A DNA stretch of 44,614 bases from Ruegeria marina (GCF_900101475.1 NZ_FMZV01000026.1:1-44614); one strand, 5' to 3'; shown: positions 15,139-23,401, counted from the stretch's first letter. Program-made: numbers and translations. The notes: generated by a model not told the origin, from the letters alone.

Positions 15139-17310
15139 ATGGCCAAGACCTCGACCCGCTCGAAACCCACCACCTCAAAGAAGACCGAAGCCGCCGGATC
15201 GGCAACGCCTTACGGCGCTGCCGACATTCGCCTGATCCCGATCGACCAGCTGGAGCCGAGCCCGCTCAACGTCCGAAAGGTAGCCGCGAGCGCCAGTGAC
15301 GACGCTGAACTTCTCGCCAGTATTCGCGAGACTGGCATCAAACAGAACCTGGTGGTTCATGCGCTGTCTGAGACACGTTTTGCTGTCGATGCTGGCGGCC
15401 GCCGCCTCAAGGCGCTGAAGCAGCTCGTCGAGGACGGTGTGATCCCCGCAGACCACCCGGTGCCATGCCTCGTTGAAGACGAGCGCAACGCCGTTCTTAC
15501 CTCCGCCACGGAGAACCTCCAGCGCGCGGCGATGCATCCGGCCGACCAGTTCGAAGCCTTCGACAAGATGATCGCCGAAGGCCGCAGCGAGGATGAGATT
15601 GCGCTGAAGTTCGGCGTCTCTGTCGACCTGGTGCGCCGCCGCCTCAAACTCGCCCGTGTCGCGCCCGAGATCATCGAGCAGTTCCGCGCGGGCGATCTGA
15701 CCCTCGAATGCGTCATGGCCTTCACCCTGACCGACGACCATGATCGCCAACTGGCGGTCTGGAACGCCGTGAAGGGCGGCTATCACATCCATCCGCAAAG
15801 CATCAAACGCCAGCTGACCGAAACCGCGCATTCGGCGAACTCGGCCCTCGGGCGCTTTGTCGGCATCGAAGCCTATGAGGCGGCGGGCGGTGTTCTGCTA
15901 CGCGATCTCTTTGACGACCGGGCCAGCGCCCATATGGAAAACCCCGAACTCCTGGAGCGCCTTGCCATCGAGAAGTTGCAAGCCGCCGCCCAACCCTTCG
16001 AGGCGGCGTGGAAATGGGTCGAGGTGCATCTCTCGGTGGATTACGGCGCGTTTCGCAGTTTCGGGCGGGTCTATCCACAGGACATCGAACCCGACCCGGG
16101 CCTGCTTGCCGAGGAAGAGCGTCTCATCGCGCGCGAGGAAGAACTGGCGGTGAAGAATGACGGTGAGGATTGGATGGACGCGGAAACGGACGAATACTAC
16201 GCCATCGAGCCGCGGCTGCGCGAGATCGAGGCTCTGCAGCGTGAGCGGAAGCCCTATGCCGACGCAGATCGGGCTATCGCCGGTGTGGTTTTGACCATCG
16301 GTCATGACGGGGCGCTGCGCGTCGAGAAGGGCCTGGTGCGGCCTGAGGAAATTCCAGCCGCACCAGAGCGCGACGAGGTCACCGCAGATGCGGATGGCGC
16401 CCCATCCCCTGCCCGTCCACAGGTGACGCCGCCTACCTCCTCCACGCCGGTGCCGAGCTCGGACCCGGCCGCGACGTTGCGCAAGGCGGACGGGATTTCG
16501 GCGAGTCTCGCCGACGATCTGCGCGCGACGCGTCAGCATATCCTGCGGGCGCATCTGGCGGCGGATTTCGAGGTGGCGTTCGATGCGATGCTCTACGCGC
16601 TCTGCGAGCAGACTTTGGCGCGGTCCTACAATAACGAGGCGCTTGATATCTCGATCCGGCCCTTCCAGGCGCAAAACCGCGAGGTGCTGCATGCGGACAC
16701 TGTCGCCCAGAAGATGCTCGAGGCGCTGGAACAGGACCTTGCCACAGATTGGATGAAGCTGGAGAAACCCGATGACTTCCGGGCAATGTCAGCGCTGCCG
16801 ATCGAAGACAAGCAGGCGCTTTTCGCCTGGGCGACGGGTCTGGCGGTCAAACCGCAGCTCTCCTCCGACAATCGCCCCTCCCCAATCATCGAGGAGATCG
16901 GTGCGCGGCTTGATGTCGATGTGGCGGCTTGCTGGCGCCCGACCGCGCAGAACTACTGGGGTCGGGTCAACAAGGGCCATGCCGTGGCCACAGCGAGAAA
17001 ACTGATCGGCGACGACTACGCCGAGGATCGCAATCGCGAGCGCAAGGGCGATCTCGCCGCGGCCATGGAGCGGGCTTTCGCGGAAACGGCCGGTGAGACG
17101 GAAGGATTCGACGCGGCGACGGTTGTCAGGACGACGCGCTGGCTGCCCGACGGAATGGTGTTTGCCGGTGCGACGGACGCCGGTGCCGACATGGTGGGTG
17201 ACGGGTCGAAGACCGAGGAAGGCGATGTGCCTGCAGCAGATCCGCTGACCGATGCCGAGAATGAGGGCCCGTCATCCTTGCCCGCTTTCTTCAACGGCGA
17301 TGCGGCCTGA
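15139..17310 (+). CDS. Giant ParB/Spo0J-domain protein of a plasmid backbone module
   Basis: A 723-residue protein whose first 190 residues form a ParB-like unit: start of the ParB/Srx-type domain at RLIPIDQLEPSPLNVRK (31-47), the nucleotide-binding GGRRLKAL (86-93), ENLQRAAMHPADQFEAF (125-141) and a helix-turn-helix at SEDEIALKFGVSVDLVRRRL (150-169). The remaining 500 residues are acidic, helical and Pro/Ala-rich around 410-450, without a recognised domain. It is far longer than the plasmid's own RepB (331 aa), and no ParA gene is beside it, so a role in partition is doubtful. Such proteins head conserved gene blocks in alphaproteobacterial plasmids; CTP-dependent DNA loading or gene silencing are possibilities. 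It shares its leader type with the methylase-helicase gene. Confidence 0.8.
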   Translation: MAKTSTRSKPTTSKKTEAAGSATPYGAADIRLIPIDQLEPSPLNVRKVAASASDDAELLASIRETGIKQNLVVHALSETRFAVDAGGRRLKALKQLVEDGVIPADHPVPCLVEDERNAVLTSATENLQRAAMHPADQFEAFDKMIAEGRSEDEIALKFGVSVDLVRRRLKLARVAPEIIEQFRAGDLTLECVMAFTLTDDHDRQLAVWNAVKGGYHIHPQSIKRQLTETAHSANSALGRFVGIEAYEAAGGVLLRDLFDDRASAHMENPELLERLAIEKLQAAAQPFEAAWKWVEVHLSVDYGAFRSFGRVYPQDIEPDPGLLAEEERLIAREEELAVKNDGEDWMDAETDEYYAIEPRLREIEALQRERKPYADADRAIAGVVLTIGHDGALRVEKGLVRPEEIPAAPERDEVTADADGAPSPARPQVTPPTSSTPVPSSDPAATLRKADGISASLADDLRATRQHILRAHLAADFEVAFDAMLYALCEQTLARSYNNEALDISIRPFQAQNREVLHADTVAQKMLEALEQDLATDWMKLEKPDDFRAMSALPIEDKQALFAWATGLAVKPQLSSDNRPSPIIEEIGARLDVDVAACWRPTAQNYWGRVNKGHAVATARKLIGDDYAEDRNRERKGDLAAAMERAFAETAGETEGFDAATVVRTTRWLPDGMVFAGATDAGADMVGDGSKTEEGDVPAADPLTDAENEGPSSLPAFFNGDAA

Positions 17311-17347
17311 CGGAACGGTTGCCACATCCGATCATGACATGAGCTTT

Positions 17348-17416
17348 GGGCCGCCCTCACATCGAGGGCGGCCCTATTCGGCTGACGGGTTGCCTACAGC
17401 CGATATCGGATCGGCT
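17348..17416 (+). other. Tandem intergenic hairpins before the DUF3768 gene
   Basis: An 11-bp perfect stem GGGCCGCCCTC/GAGGGCGGCCC (17348-17374, loop acatc) is followed by a 7-bp stem AGCCGAT/ATCGGCT (17398-17416). The first lacks a clear T-tract, so it may stabilise or process the mRNA rather than end transcription. The ribosome site CGGAG and the ATG at 17438 follow. Confidence 0.6.
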
Positions 17417-17437
17417 GGCCCGTCCCGGAGATATCTC

Positions 17438-17818
17438 ATGTCCACCGCACTCGACCTTGATCCCGTTCGGGAAGCCGCGCTGATCGCTGCGCAGAACGAT
17501 GCGTTTCGACGTTCCATCCTCGGCACTACCCCTGTCGCGGATGCCCCGCAGGGCCAGTTCGTGATGACACGCGGCGTCGCGGCGCTCGGAATTGATGCGC
17601 AACTGGAACTGAGCCGCCGCGTTGCCGTCTTCGATACCTTCAATGCCGACAGCGATCCCCATGGCTGGCATGAGATGGGTGTCATCGAGTTTGAGGACAC
17701 GACGGTCTGGTTCAAACTGGACCTCTACGATGTCGATTATCAGTATGGCTCGCCGGATCCCTCCGACCCCGAGCAGACGCGACGCGTGCTGACCCTGCTG
17801 CTGCCGTCGGAATACTGA
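17438..17818 (+). CDS. DUF3768 domain protein
   Basis: A 126-residue soluble protein with the DUF3768 pattern: IAAQNDAFRRSILG, FVMTRGVAALG, RVAVFDTFNADSDPHGWHEM and a final EDTTVWFKLDLYDVDYQYGS. The conserved NDPHG/HDPHG-like core (DSDPHGWHE) and the YD-D-Y segment are the family's invariant parts; function is unknown. It recurs next to ParB-like and other small genes in alphaproteobacterial mobile elements. The start at 17438 follows CCGGAGATATCTC; longer in-frame starts run into the upstream hairpin and gene end. Confidence 0.75.
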   Translation: MSTALDLDPVREAALIAAQNDAFRRSILGTTPVADAPQGQFVMTRGVAALGIDAQLELSRRVAVFDTFNADSDPHGWHEMGVIEFEDTTVWFKLDLYDVDYQYGSPDPSDPEQTRRVLTLLLPSEY

Positions 17819-17843
17819 CGACCTCTCTTTCCAACGCTTCCCT

Positions 17844-17913
17844 GGATCGCCCTTGCACAAAGGGCGGTCCTTTCGCGCTGCCGGGTTTTGAAGGGGCGCG
17901 ATACCCGCGCCCC
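17844..17913 (+). other. Tandem intergenic hairpins before the next small gene
   Basis: Stem GGATCGCCCTT/AAGGGCGGTCC (17844-17870, 11 pairs including one G-T, loop gcaca) followed by T3 resembles a weak intrinsic terminator. A second perfect 8-bp stem GGGGCGCG/CGCGCCCC (17893-17913) follows, then CAGGAG and the ATG at 17935. The sequences differ from the previous hairpins, but the two-stem plan is the same. Confidence 0.6.
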
Positions 17914-17934
17914 GCCCGCCACAGGAGACCAGAA

Positions 17935-18231
17935 ATGGCCAAGACACTCGAGTATCAGATCACCCTCTATCCCGCGCATCGTGATGGCGCCTTCGTCGTC
18001 ACCGAATTCCAGATGCTTGGGAGCTACCCTACGAGGCGTATTCAGGCCGCAGGCATGGATGACCTGATCGAAAAGGTGACGCAGTTCGCGATGGAGCACG
18101 GCGAGAGCTGCAGCGCCTCGGTGCGCTGCCTCGCCCCGCGCAAACCCCCAGGGTTCAAGCGCGCGACCGAGAACCTCTATTTCAACCTGGTTGACCGGAC
18201 GGCTGAGAAACGCGGCGACGCTGCAGCCTGA
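17935..18231 (+). CDS. Conserved small protein of unknown function
   Basis: A 98-residue protein with no domain that I can name. It has an initial beta-strand run (LEYQITLYPAHRDGAFVVTEF), a middle helix (MDDLIEKVTQFAMEHGESC) and a basic C-terminal tail. No signal peptide or membrane segment is present. The ATG has a good AGGAG site. Position inside the backbone module, with the same hairpin-spaced layout as its neighbours, supports a real gene of shared function. Confidence 0.65.
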   Translation: MAKTLEYQITLYPAHRDGAFVVTEFQMLGSYPTRRIQAAGMDDLIEKVTQFAMEHGESCSASVRCLAPRKPPGFKRATENLYFNLVDRTAEKRGDAAA

Positions 18232-18252
18232 AGCCCGCACAGGAAACCTTCG

Positions 18253-18277
18253 GGGCGGCCTCGCGCAAGGGTCGCCC
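18253..18277 (+). other. Intergenic hairpin
   Basis: An 8-pair stem GGGCGGCC/GGGTCGCCC-type (18253-18260 with 18270-18277, one G-T pair, nine-base loop) followed by tccctttccc. It lies in the gap before the gene at 18310, in the same place as the other stems of this module. Confidence 0.45.
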
Positions 18278-18309
18278 TCCCTTTCCCTTTGTTCTGAAGG
18301 ACCAAAGAC

Positions 18310-18693
18310 ATGACACAAGAGACTGATTTTTACGCGCAGATACTCGACTCCCTGAGACGTGCTGCCGAACAGCGGGTGGAGACCCGCGCGGCCCTTCTCT
18401 CAGAGCTGCGCGCCCTCGGTGCGGTGAGCATCGAGGTGCAATACGAAGGTTACGGCGATTCCGGCAATGTCGAGGACGTTGTCGTGACGCCTGACACGAT
18501 CACCCTCACGGAAGAGCTACGGCGCCGTGTCGAAGACTTCGGCTGGGATTTCGCCTATGCGCTGAGCCCCGGCTTTGAGAACAACGAAGGCGGCTACGGC
18601 GAACTGACTTGGTCGCTTGAGGCGGACAAGATCGATGTCAGCCACTCGAACCGCTATATCGAAACCAACACCACCGAACATGAGGGGCTCTGA
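18310..18693 (+). CDS. DUF6878-like small protein
   Basis: A 127-residue acidic soluble protein. The N-terminal helix (YAQILDSLRRAAEQRVETRA) leads into ALLSELRALGAVSIEVQYEG, then YGDSGNVEDVVV and a C-terminal DVSHSNRYIETNTTEHEGL. The YxGYGDSGxxE core followed by an N-x-G-x-G-E strand is what I remember of the DUF6878 family, which is common in alphaproteobacterial plasmids; the function is unknown. An AAGGA site precedes the ATG. The stop lies one base before the next ATG, so the two genes are coupled. Confidence 0.65.
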   Translation: MTQETDFYAQILDSLRRAAEQRVETRAALLSELRALGAVSIEVQYEGYGDSGNVEDVVVTPDTITLTEELRRRVEDFGWDFAYALSPGFENNEGGYGELTWSLEADKIDVSHSNRYIETNTTEHEGL

Positions 18694-18694
18694 C

Positions 18695-19171
18695 ATGGCA
18701 CATCCCCTCCACCACGCCGAAAGCTCCGCCCGAAAGTTTGGCGGTGTTCCAGAGGATTACCAGCAGGTGCATGATTGGTTCGATTCATCCAAAGAGCACC
18801 TGGCCCTCTTCGTTCACAGAGCCTATCGTCATCATACGGCGGGGGTCTATGATGCTCAACGCGTTTTCGGCCAAAGCCTGACCAACAGCGCGGGCCGAGT
18901 CGTCCCGATCCGCTGGATTGGCGAGCAGCATGTGCGCGAAGACTGTCAGGGGCGGATTCCGTCGCTGGCGGACTGGCTCGGACGCATTCAGCCCGAACCG
19001 TGGATGGCCAATGGCCGGATCGACAACGATCCGATGCAGATCTGCAGCGATCCGCGCGCGGCTTGGGTCGCGGCAGTGGCCAATCACCAAACCATTCTCG
19101 GCTTCGAGGACTGGCTTCTCAAGGTCTCTGTCGAGCACGTCCAGCACCGCCAGAACCGCGCCGCCGCCTGA
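18695..19171 (+). CDS. DUF6915-like protein
   Basis: A 158-residue protein beginning MAHPLHHAESSARKFGG, with DYQQVHDWFDSSKEHLALFVHR and RAYRHHTAGVYDAQRVFG, a His-rich helical unit that resembles the family annotated as DUF6915. The C-terminal part includes VVPIRWIGEQHVREDCQGRI and a long helix. Several conserved histidines could bind a metal, but no catalytic role is known. It is coupled to the preceding gene with a one-base gap and was chosen over a longer frame that begins inside that gene. Confidence 0.65.
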   Translation: MAHPLHHAESSARKFGGVPEDYQQVHDWFDSSKEHLALFVHRAYRHHTAGVYDAQRVFGQSLTNSAGRVVPIRWIGEQHVREDCQGRIPSLADWLGRIQPEPWMANGRIDNDPMQICSDPRAAWVAAVANHQTILGFEDWLLKVSVEHVQHRQNRAAA

Positions 19172-19211
19172 TCCGCCAGTCGGCAAACTCGCCAACCATC
19201 TGACCATTTCC

Positions 19212-19255
19212 CAATCGACCCGCCTGCGGCCTCAACCGGCTCGGCGGGTCGATTG
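19212..19255 (+). other. 13-bp perfect intergenic stem
   Basis: CAATCGACCCGCC (19212-19224) pairs perfectly with GGCGGGTCGATTG (19243-19255) around an 18-base loop. A ribosome site AAAGGA and the ATG at 19278 follow. This is the strongest of the four gap-associated stems in the module. Confidence 0.6.
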
Positions 19256-19277
19256 CGTTTCAAGAAAGGACATCGAC

Positions 19278-19922
19278 ATGCAAGACCCTGTCTACGAGGA
19301 GGCCTATCAAGGCCATATCATCAAGATCCACCACGACCCCGATACTGAGAGCCCACGGGAGTGGTCCAACCTCGGTACGCTGATCTGTTGGCATCGGCGC
19401 TATCGGCTGGGCGACAGCCATCCCTTCGACAGCCCAGATGCGTTCCTGCGCGATCTCTCGGGCGTCACAGACCAGAGCGACCTCTCGATGGAGCAGCTGC
19501 GCGAGCGCGCCGAGCGCAAGGCGATCTTACTGCCCGTGTTTCTCTACGATCATTCCGGTCTCGCGATGAACACGATCGGGTTTCACTGCCCGTGGGATTC
19601 CGGCCAGGTCGGCTACGTTTACGTGACGCTGGAGGCGGTCCGGAAAGAATTCGGTGTGAAACGCGTCACCAAGGCGCTGCGCGAAAAGGCCAAAGACATT
19701 CTGCGCGCTGAGATCGTCACCTTCGATGCCTACCTCGGCGGCCGGGTTTATGGCTATGTCGCCGAGCGTGACGGCGAGGAGGTCGATGCCTGCTGGGGTT
19801 TCTTCGGGCACTATGAGTTGGACTGCCTGTCCGAGGCACGAGCATTTGTAGATCACCTGACTTTGCGAGAGCTGCACAGACCTGCCGGCGCCGAACAGGG
19901 CGCAAGCCCACCCCCGAGTTGA
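19278..19922 (+). CDS. Conserved protein of unknown function (phage/plasmid type)
   Basis: A 214-residue soluble protein. Readable landmarks are YQGHIIKIHHDPDTESPREW, LGTLICWHRRYRLGDSHPF, LPVFLYDHSGLAMNT, CPWDSGQVGYVYVTLEAVR and a C-terminal LGGRVYGYVAERDGEEVDACWG. I recognise this type from phage and plasmid genomes, where it is unnamed; the repeated W, C and H residues suggest a compact beta-rich fold. The ATG at 19278 follows AAAGGACATCGAC. It is the last gene of the hairpin-spaced series before the toxin-antitoxin pair. Confidence 0.65.
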   Translation: MQDPVYEEAYQGHIIKIHHDPDTESPREWSNLGTLICWHRRYRLGDSHPFDSPDAFLRDLSGVTDQSDLSMEQLRERAERKAILLPVFLYDHSGLAMNTIGFHCPWDSGQVGYVYVTLEAVRKEFGVKRVTKALREKAKDILRAEIVTFDAYLGGRVYGYVAERDGEEVDACWGFFGHYELDCLSEARAFVDHLTLRELHRPAGAEQGASPPPS

Positions 19923-19972
19923 AATGCCCGAAATACTCATATATCTTATTCATGCGTATTCCGGAGGTGAGC

Positions 19973-20224
19973 ATGGCAAGCACAAGCGTCACACTTGGCC
20001 CCCATTGGGACGAATTCATCGCCCTGATGCTGAAGGAGGGGCGTTATGGGTCAACCAGCGAGTTGATCCGCGCCTCTTTGCGCCTGATGGAAGAGCAGGA
20101 AGGCCAGCGGGCGCGGCTTCGGGTTGCGTTGATGGAGGGCAAACAGTCCGGTGATGCTGGCCCGCTCGATATGGATGAGATCAAGCGCGAGGCACGGAGC
20201 CGCTCCGGCGCTCCGGATGCGTGA
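19973..20224 (+). CDS. parD: ParD-type antitoxin (CC2985 family)
   Basis: An 83-residue ribbon-helix-helix antitoxin: the DNA-binding strand and helices read TSVTLGPHWDEFIALMLKEG, then RYGSTSELIRASLRLMEEQE, and a variable acidic C-terminal arm that would wrap the toxin. It should neutralise the ParE toxin encoded next and repress the operon. CCGGAGGTGAGC gives a good ribosome site for the ATG at 19973. The gene overlaps the toxin gene by eight bases, typical for the pair. The AT-rich stretch at 19930-19955 is the likely promoter and operator. Confidence 0.9.
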   Translation: MASTSVTLGPHWDEFIALMLKEGRYGSTSELIRASLRLMEEQEGQRARLRVALMEGKQSGDAGPLDMDEIKREARSRSGAPDA

Positions 20225-20516
20225 CATCCATCATTCCCAGGCGGCAAAATCCGATCTCGTCGATATCTGGACCGAAACATATCGACAGTGGGGCGAGGCG
20301 CAGGCGGACCGCTATCTCGACGACATCGATCGCGCCCTAAAAGGGCTCATCGTCAATCCGCAAATGGGGTCTGACTGTTCGGATCTCTTGCCGGGTGCGC
20401 GCAAACTGATCACGGGTCGGCACCTCGTGTTCTACGAGGTCGGCCCGGACAGGATATTCGTGATCCGGGTCCTTCATCAATCCATGGATGTGCCGCGCCA
20501 TCTGCGGTCGTCCTGA
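20217..20516 (+). CDS. parE: ParE/RelE-superfamily toxin
   Basis: A 99-residue toxin of the ParE type, which generally inhibits DNA gyrase. Family features are SQAAKSDLVDIWTETYRQWG, AQADRYLDDIDRALKGL, NPQMGSDCSDLLPGARKL, and the C-terminal strand HLVFYEVGPDRIFVIRVLHQ with SMDVPRHL at the end. The start at 20217 overlaps the antitoxin gene. On a repABC plasmid the pair would act as an addiction module that kills plasmid-free daughters. Confidence 0.9.
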   Translation: MRDIHHSQAAKSDLVDIWTETYRQWGEAQADRYLDDIDRALKGLIVNPQMGSDCSDLLPGARKLITGRHLVFYEVGPDRIFVIRVLHQSMDVPRHLRSS

Positions 20517-20729
20517 AGTTGGCAAATTGGGATCGCTAACGGCCCAGAGCCGACCTTGTCGCCGCCGCCCTGCTTTACGGTGCAGCTTCCTGCAAGCTGC
20601 CGTTCATGCATCTCGCAGAAACTCGGTTGGAGCTCTTGATACGGGAGCGTAAGGTCAATGCGAACTCGTTTCTGGTCGAACCGTGTATGCACGTACACCT
20701 TCATGGCGTGATTGACCCCGGTGCGGGTT

Positions 20730-22160
20730 TCATAGTTTGAACTGCGGTCTGACCTTCAGTTCCTGATAATCCTCCAGTCCGAATACTCCGCCCTCGCGGC
20801 CATTTCCGGACTGCTTGTAGCCTCCGAAGGGTGACCCATAGCCCGCACCGCGCCCATTGATATGTATGCCGCCCGCACGCAACCGGTCCGCAACCCTTGC
20901 CGCACGCTTTGGATCACCGGTCTGCACGTAGGCCGCGAGGCCGTAGTCGGTGTCGTTGGCGAGCCTTACGGCCTCGTCTTCGCTGTCGAACGGCATGATC
21001 ACCAGCACCGGGCCAAAGATCTCTTCCCGAGCGATGCGCATGTCGTTGGTGACATCGGCGAAAATCGTCGGCTTGACAAACCAGCCTTGCGACAATCCTT
21101 CAGGCTTGCCCAATCCTCCGACTAGGAGCCGCGCTCCATCTTCGATGCCCGCCTGAATCATGGCCTGCACCCGGTCATATTGAATCCTGTCGAAGAGTGG
21201 GCCGATGTGGTCGCCTTCCTGGCTTGGGTCGCCGACACTCTGGGTCCGGCCCGCCCGCGCCGCGATCTCTAGCGCCTCGTCGTAACAGGCGCGTTCCACG
21301 AGCATTCGGGTCGGCGCATCGCAGGACTGGCCGGTATTGTAGAAACACTGTGCGACTCCTTCGGCAACACGCTTTTCCAGATCGCAGTCGGCGAAGACGA
21401 GGTTGGGCGATTTGCCGCCCAGTTCCAGAGTGACACGTTTCACGGTTTCGGCAGCGTCCTTGCTTACCTGGATGCCTGCGCGGGTCGAACCGGTGAACGA
21501 CATCATGGCAATGTCAGCGTGGCGAGATATAGCGGATCCAACGGTCGGCCCATCACCATGCACAAGATTGAAGACACCGGCCGGAAAACCAGCTTCATGA
21601 ACGATTTCGGCATAGATATCTGCCGATAGCGGCGTGTGCTCCGAGGGTTTCAGAACGCAGGCACACCCGGTGGCAAGAGCCGGGATGACCTTTTGCGCGA
21701 TCTGATTGATCGGCCAGTTCCACGGGGTGATCAGGCCGCAGACGCCTATGGGTTCGCGGGTCAGAGCGTCGCCGTTCGGCAGAGTTTCCCGCTCTTCCTG
21801 CGCTTTCAGCGCGGCAATGTAGCCTTCGAGATGTCCGATCCCGCAATCCGCCTGTGCGTCGCGCGACATGGTGATCGGTGCGCCCATTTCGGCAGTGATT
21901 GCCTGTGCCAGATCCTCCTTTCTTGCCCTTGTGGCAGCCAGCAGGCGCTCCAGAAGCATCAGACGCTCGGTCTTCGTGCTGCACGAGAAAGTCTCGAAAG
22001 CGCGCTGTGCAGCAGCGACCGCCCTGTCCACGTCCGCCTCGTTGCCCAATGACAATGTGCCGATCCGGCTGTTTGTAGCCGGGTTCATGATCGGCATTGT
22101 CGAGGTTGAAACCGGATCGACCCAAGCTCCATCTATGTAAAATTTGTTCAGCTTTTTCAT
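20730..22160 (-). CDS. NAD(P)-dependent aldehyde dehydrogenase
   Basis: A 476-residue enzyme of the aldehyde dehydrogenase superfamily, oxidising an aldehyde to the acid. Visible features: oxyanion-hole Asn148 in TPWNWP, cofactor loop SFTGSTRAG (221-229), general base Glu246 in LELGGKSPN, and nucleophile Cys280 in NTGQSCDAPTR. The start at 22160 has an AAGGC site just upstream; a start 12 codons earlier would overlap the dehydratase end. It is the third gene of a leftward operon with the dehydratase and GMC oxidoreductase. In this context it may oxidise an aldose or a semialdehyde derived from a keto-deoxy acid. The 210 bases beyond its stop hold no supported gene. Confidence 0.9.
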   Translation of the reverse strand: MKKLNKFYIDGAWVDPVSTSTMPIMNPATNSRIGTLSLGNEADVDRAVAAAQRAFETFSCSTKTERLMLLERLLAATRARKEDLAQAITAEMGAPITMSRDAQADCGIGHLEGYIAALKAQEERETLPNGDALTREPIGVCGLITPWNWPINQIAQKVIPALATGCACVLKPSEHTPLSADIYAEIVHEAGFPAGVFNLVHGDGPTVGSAISRHADIAMMSFTGSTRAGIQVSKDAAETVKRVTLELGGKSPNLVFADCDLEKRVAEGVAQCFYNTGQSCDAPTRMLVERACYDEALEIAARAGRTQSVGDPSQEGDHIGPLFDRIQYDRVQAMIQAGIEDGARLLVGGLGKPEGLSQGWFVKPTIFADVTNDMRIAREEIFGPVLVIMPFDSEDEAVRLANDTDYGLAAYVQTGDPKRAARVADRLRAGGIHINGRGAGYGSPFGGYKQSGNGREGGVFGLEDYQELKVRPQFKL

Positions 22161-22192
22161 GCCTTGCTTCCTGCGCTCCAAGAGTTCCGGCT

Positions 22193-23401
22193 TCACTGGA
22201 CGACCGGCTCGCGTGCCATATCGAGATGCAGTTCCGTACCGGTATAGGGATTGGCGGCGATCACCTCGTCGTTAAGCTCGATACCCAAGCCCGGTGTGGT
22301 TGGCGGAATAACGTATCCTTCCTGCCAATCGATTTTTGTCGACACGACCGACATGTACGGGCCGTCAAAGGTGCCGATGCTTTCAAGGATCAGGAAATTC
22401 GGGCTGCAGGTGGAAATCTGAATATTGGCCGCCGCCGTCACCGGCCCGCAATAGAGATGCGGAGCGATCTGCGCCTGCCGGGTTTCCGCCATCGACGCGA
22501 TCTTCTTGGCCTCCAGCAAGCCGCCCACGCGACCGAGGTCCATTTGCAGGATCGATGCCGCGCCGGTCTCGAGGAGGCGGGCAAATTCGTGCTTGGTGCA
22601 GAGCCGTTCGCCCGTGGCAACAGGGATCGAGGTGTAGCGCGCGATTTCGGCCATGTCGGCGGGGTTTTCCGGTGTCGTGGGCTCCTCAAACCAGAGCGGT
22701 TCGTATTTCTCCAATCTCCGCGCCAGTCGTTTGGCGCCTGACACGGTGAACTGGCCATGGGTGCCGAACAAGATGTCCGCACGAGTCCCAACGGCCTCGC
22801 GGATGCGCTTGCAAAACTGTTCGCTGCGCTCCAGGTCTTCTAGGCGCGGCTGGTGACCGTCATAAATCGTATAAGGGCCGGAGGGGTCGAACTTCACCGC
22901 CGTGAACCCGTTTTCGACCATTCTGACCGCGACTTCAGCGGCAATATCCGGATCGTTGTAGACATTGGGTGTGCCGGGATCGGGGTAAACGTCGCCCTCC
23001 GGCGGATAGAGATAGGTATAGCTGCGCAGACGCTCGTGCACCTTGCCGCCCAAAAGCTCGTAAACCGGTTTGTCGGCCGCCTTGCCGATGATATCCCAAC
23101 AGGCCATTTCAAGGCCGCTGAGCACGCCCATCACAGTGACATCGGGGCGCAGCGTGTATCCTGCGCCATAGGTGCGCCGCCAGAGCCGTTCGATATGGTG
23201 CGGGTCGCTGCCTGCGAAGTGGCGCTCGAACACATCGACCGCCATGGCCGCGCAGAGGTCGGGACCGAAGGTCGCGTTGTAGATCTCGCCGACCCCGGTG
23301 ATCCCGCAGGCTGTTGTCAGGCGCAGAAAGATGAAATAGCGGCCACCATGGCGTGGAGGCGGGTTGGCGACGACGAAGGTTTCGATTTTTTCCAGGCGCA
23401 T
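22193..23401 (-). CDS. Mandelate racemase/muconate lactonizing-type enolase superfamily protein (putative sugar-acid dehydratase)
   Basis: A 402-residue enzyme with the N-terminal capping domain (start to about 115, including VMGVLSGLEMACWDIIGKA) and a TIM-barrel. Barrel-end residues are Lys170 in AVKFDP, the GTHGQ segment (213-217, His215), metal ligands Glu239/240 in LWFEEP and Glu265 in ATGERL, and His315 in IAPHLYCGP. The layout recalls D-galactonate or mannonate dehydratases, which abstract the alpha proton of a sugar acid and release water to give a 2-keto-3-deoxy acid. The usual Asp of the D-x-H motif is Gly here. A KDG-kinase fragment on the same strand at 14.9 kb supports a sugar-acid pathway. 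The exact substrate is unknown. Confidence 0.85.
   Translation of the reverse strand: MRLEKIETFVVANPPPRHGGRYFIFLRLTTACGITGVGEIYNATFGPDLCAAMAVDVFERHFAGSDPHHIERLWRRTYGAGYTLRPDVTVMGVLSGLEMACWDIIGKAADKPVYELLGGKVHERLRSYTYLYPPEGDVYPDPGTPNVYNDPDIAAEVAVRMVENGFTAVKFDPSGPYTIYDGHQPRLEDLERSEQFCKRIREAVGTRADILFGTHGQFTVSGAKRLARRLEKYEPLWFEEPTTPENPADMAEIARYTSIPVATGERLCTKHEFARLLETGAASILQMDLGRVGGLLEAKKIASMAETRQAQIAPHLYCGPVTAAANIQISTCSPNFLILESIGTFDGPYMSVVSTKIDWQEGYVIPPTTPGLGIELNDEVIAANPYTGTELHLDMAREPVVQ

Noticed and set aside
15139-17310. Second ParAB partition system based on the giant ParB-like protein
   Set aside because: No ParA-type ATPase is next to it, and repAB already supply partition.
17348-19255. CRISPR-like or repeat array
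   Set aside because: Regularly placed hairpins have unrelated sequences and are separated by genes, so they are not a repeat-spacer array.
20477-20704. Minus-strand 75-codon frame after the aldehyde dehydrogenase
   Set aside because: Starts MKVYVHTRFDQK and looked briefly like a gene remnant, but I could match no family, it has no ribosome site and it overlaps the parE end.
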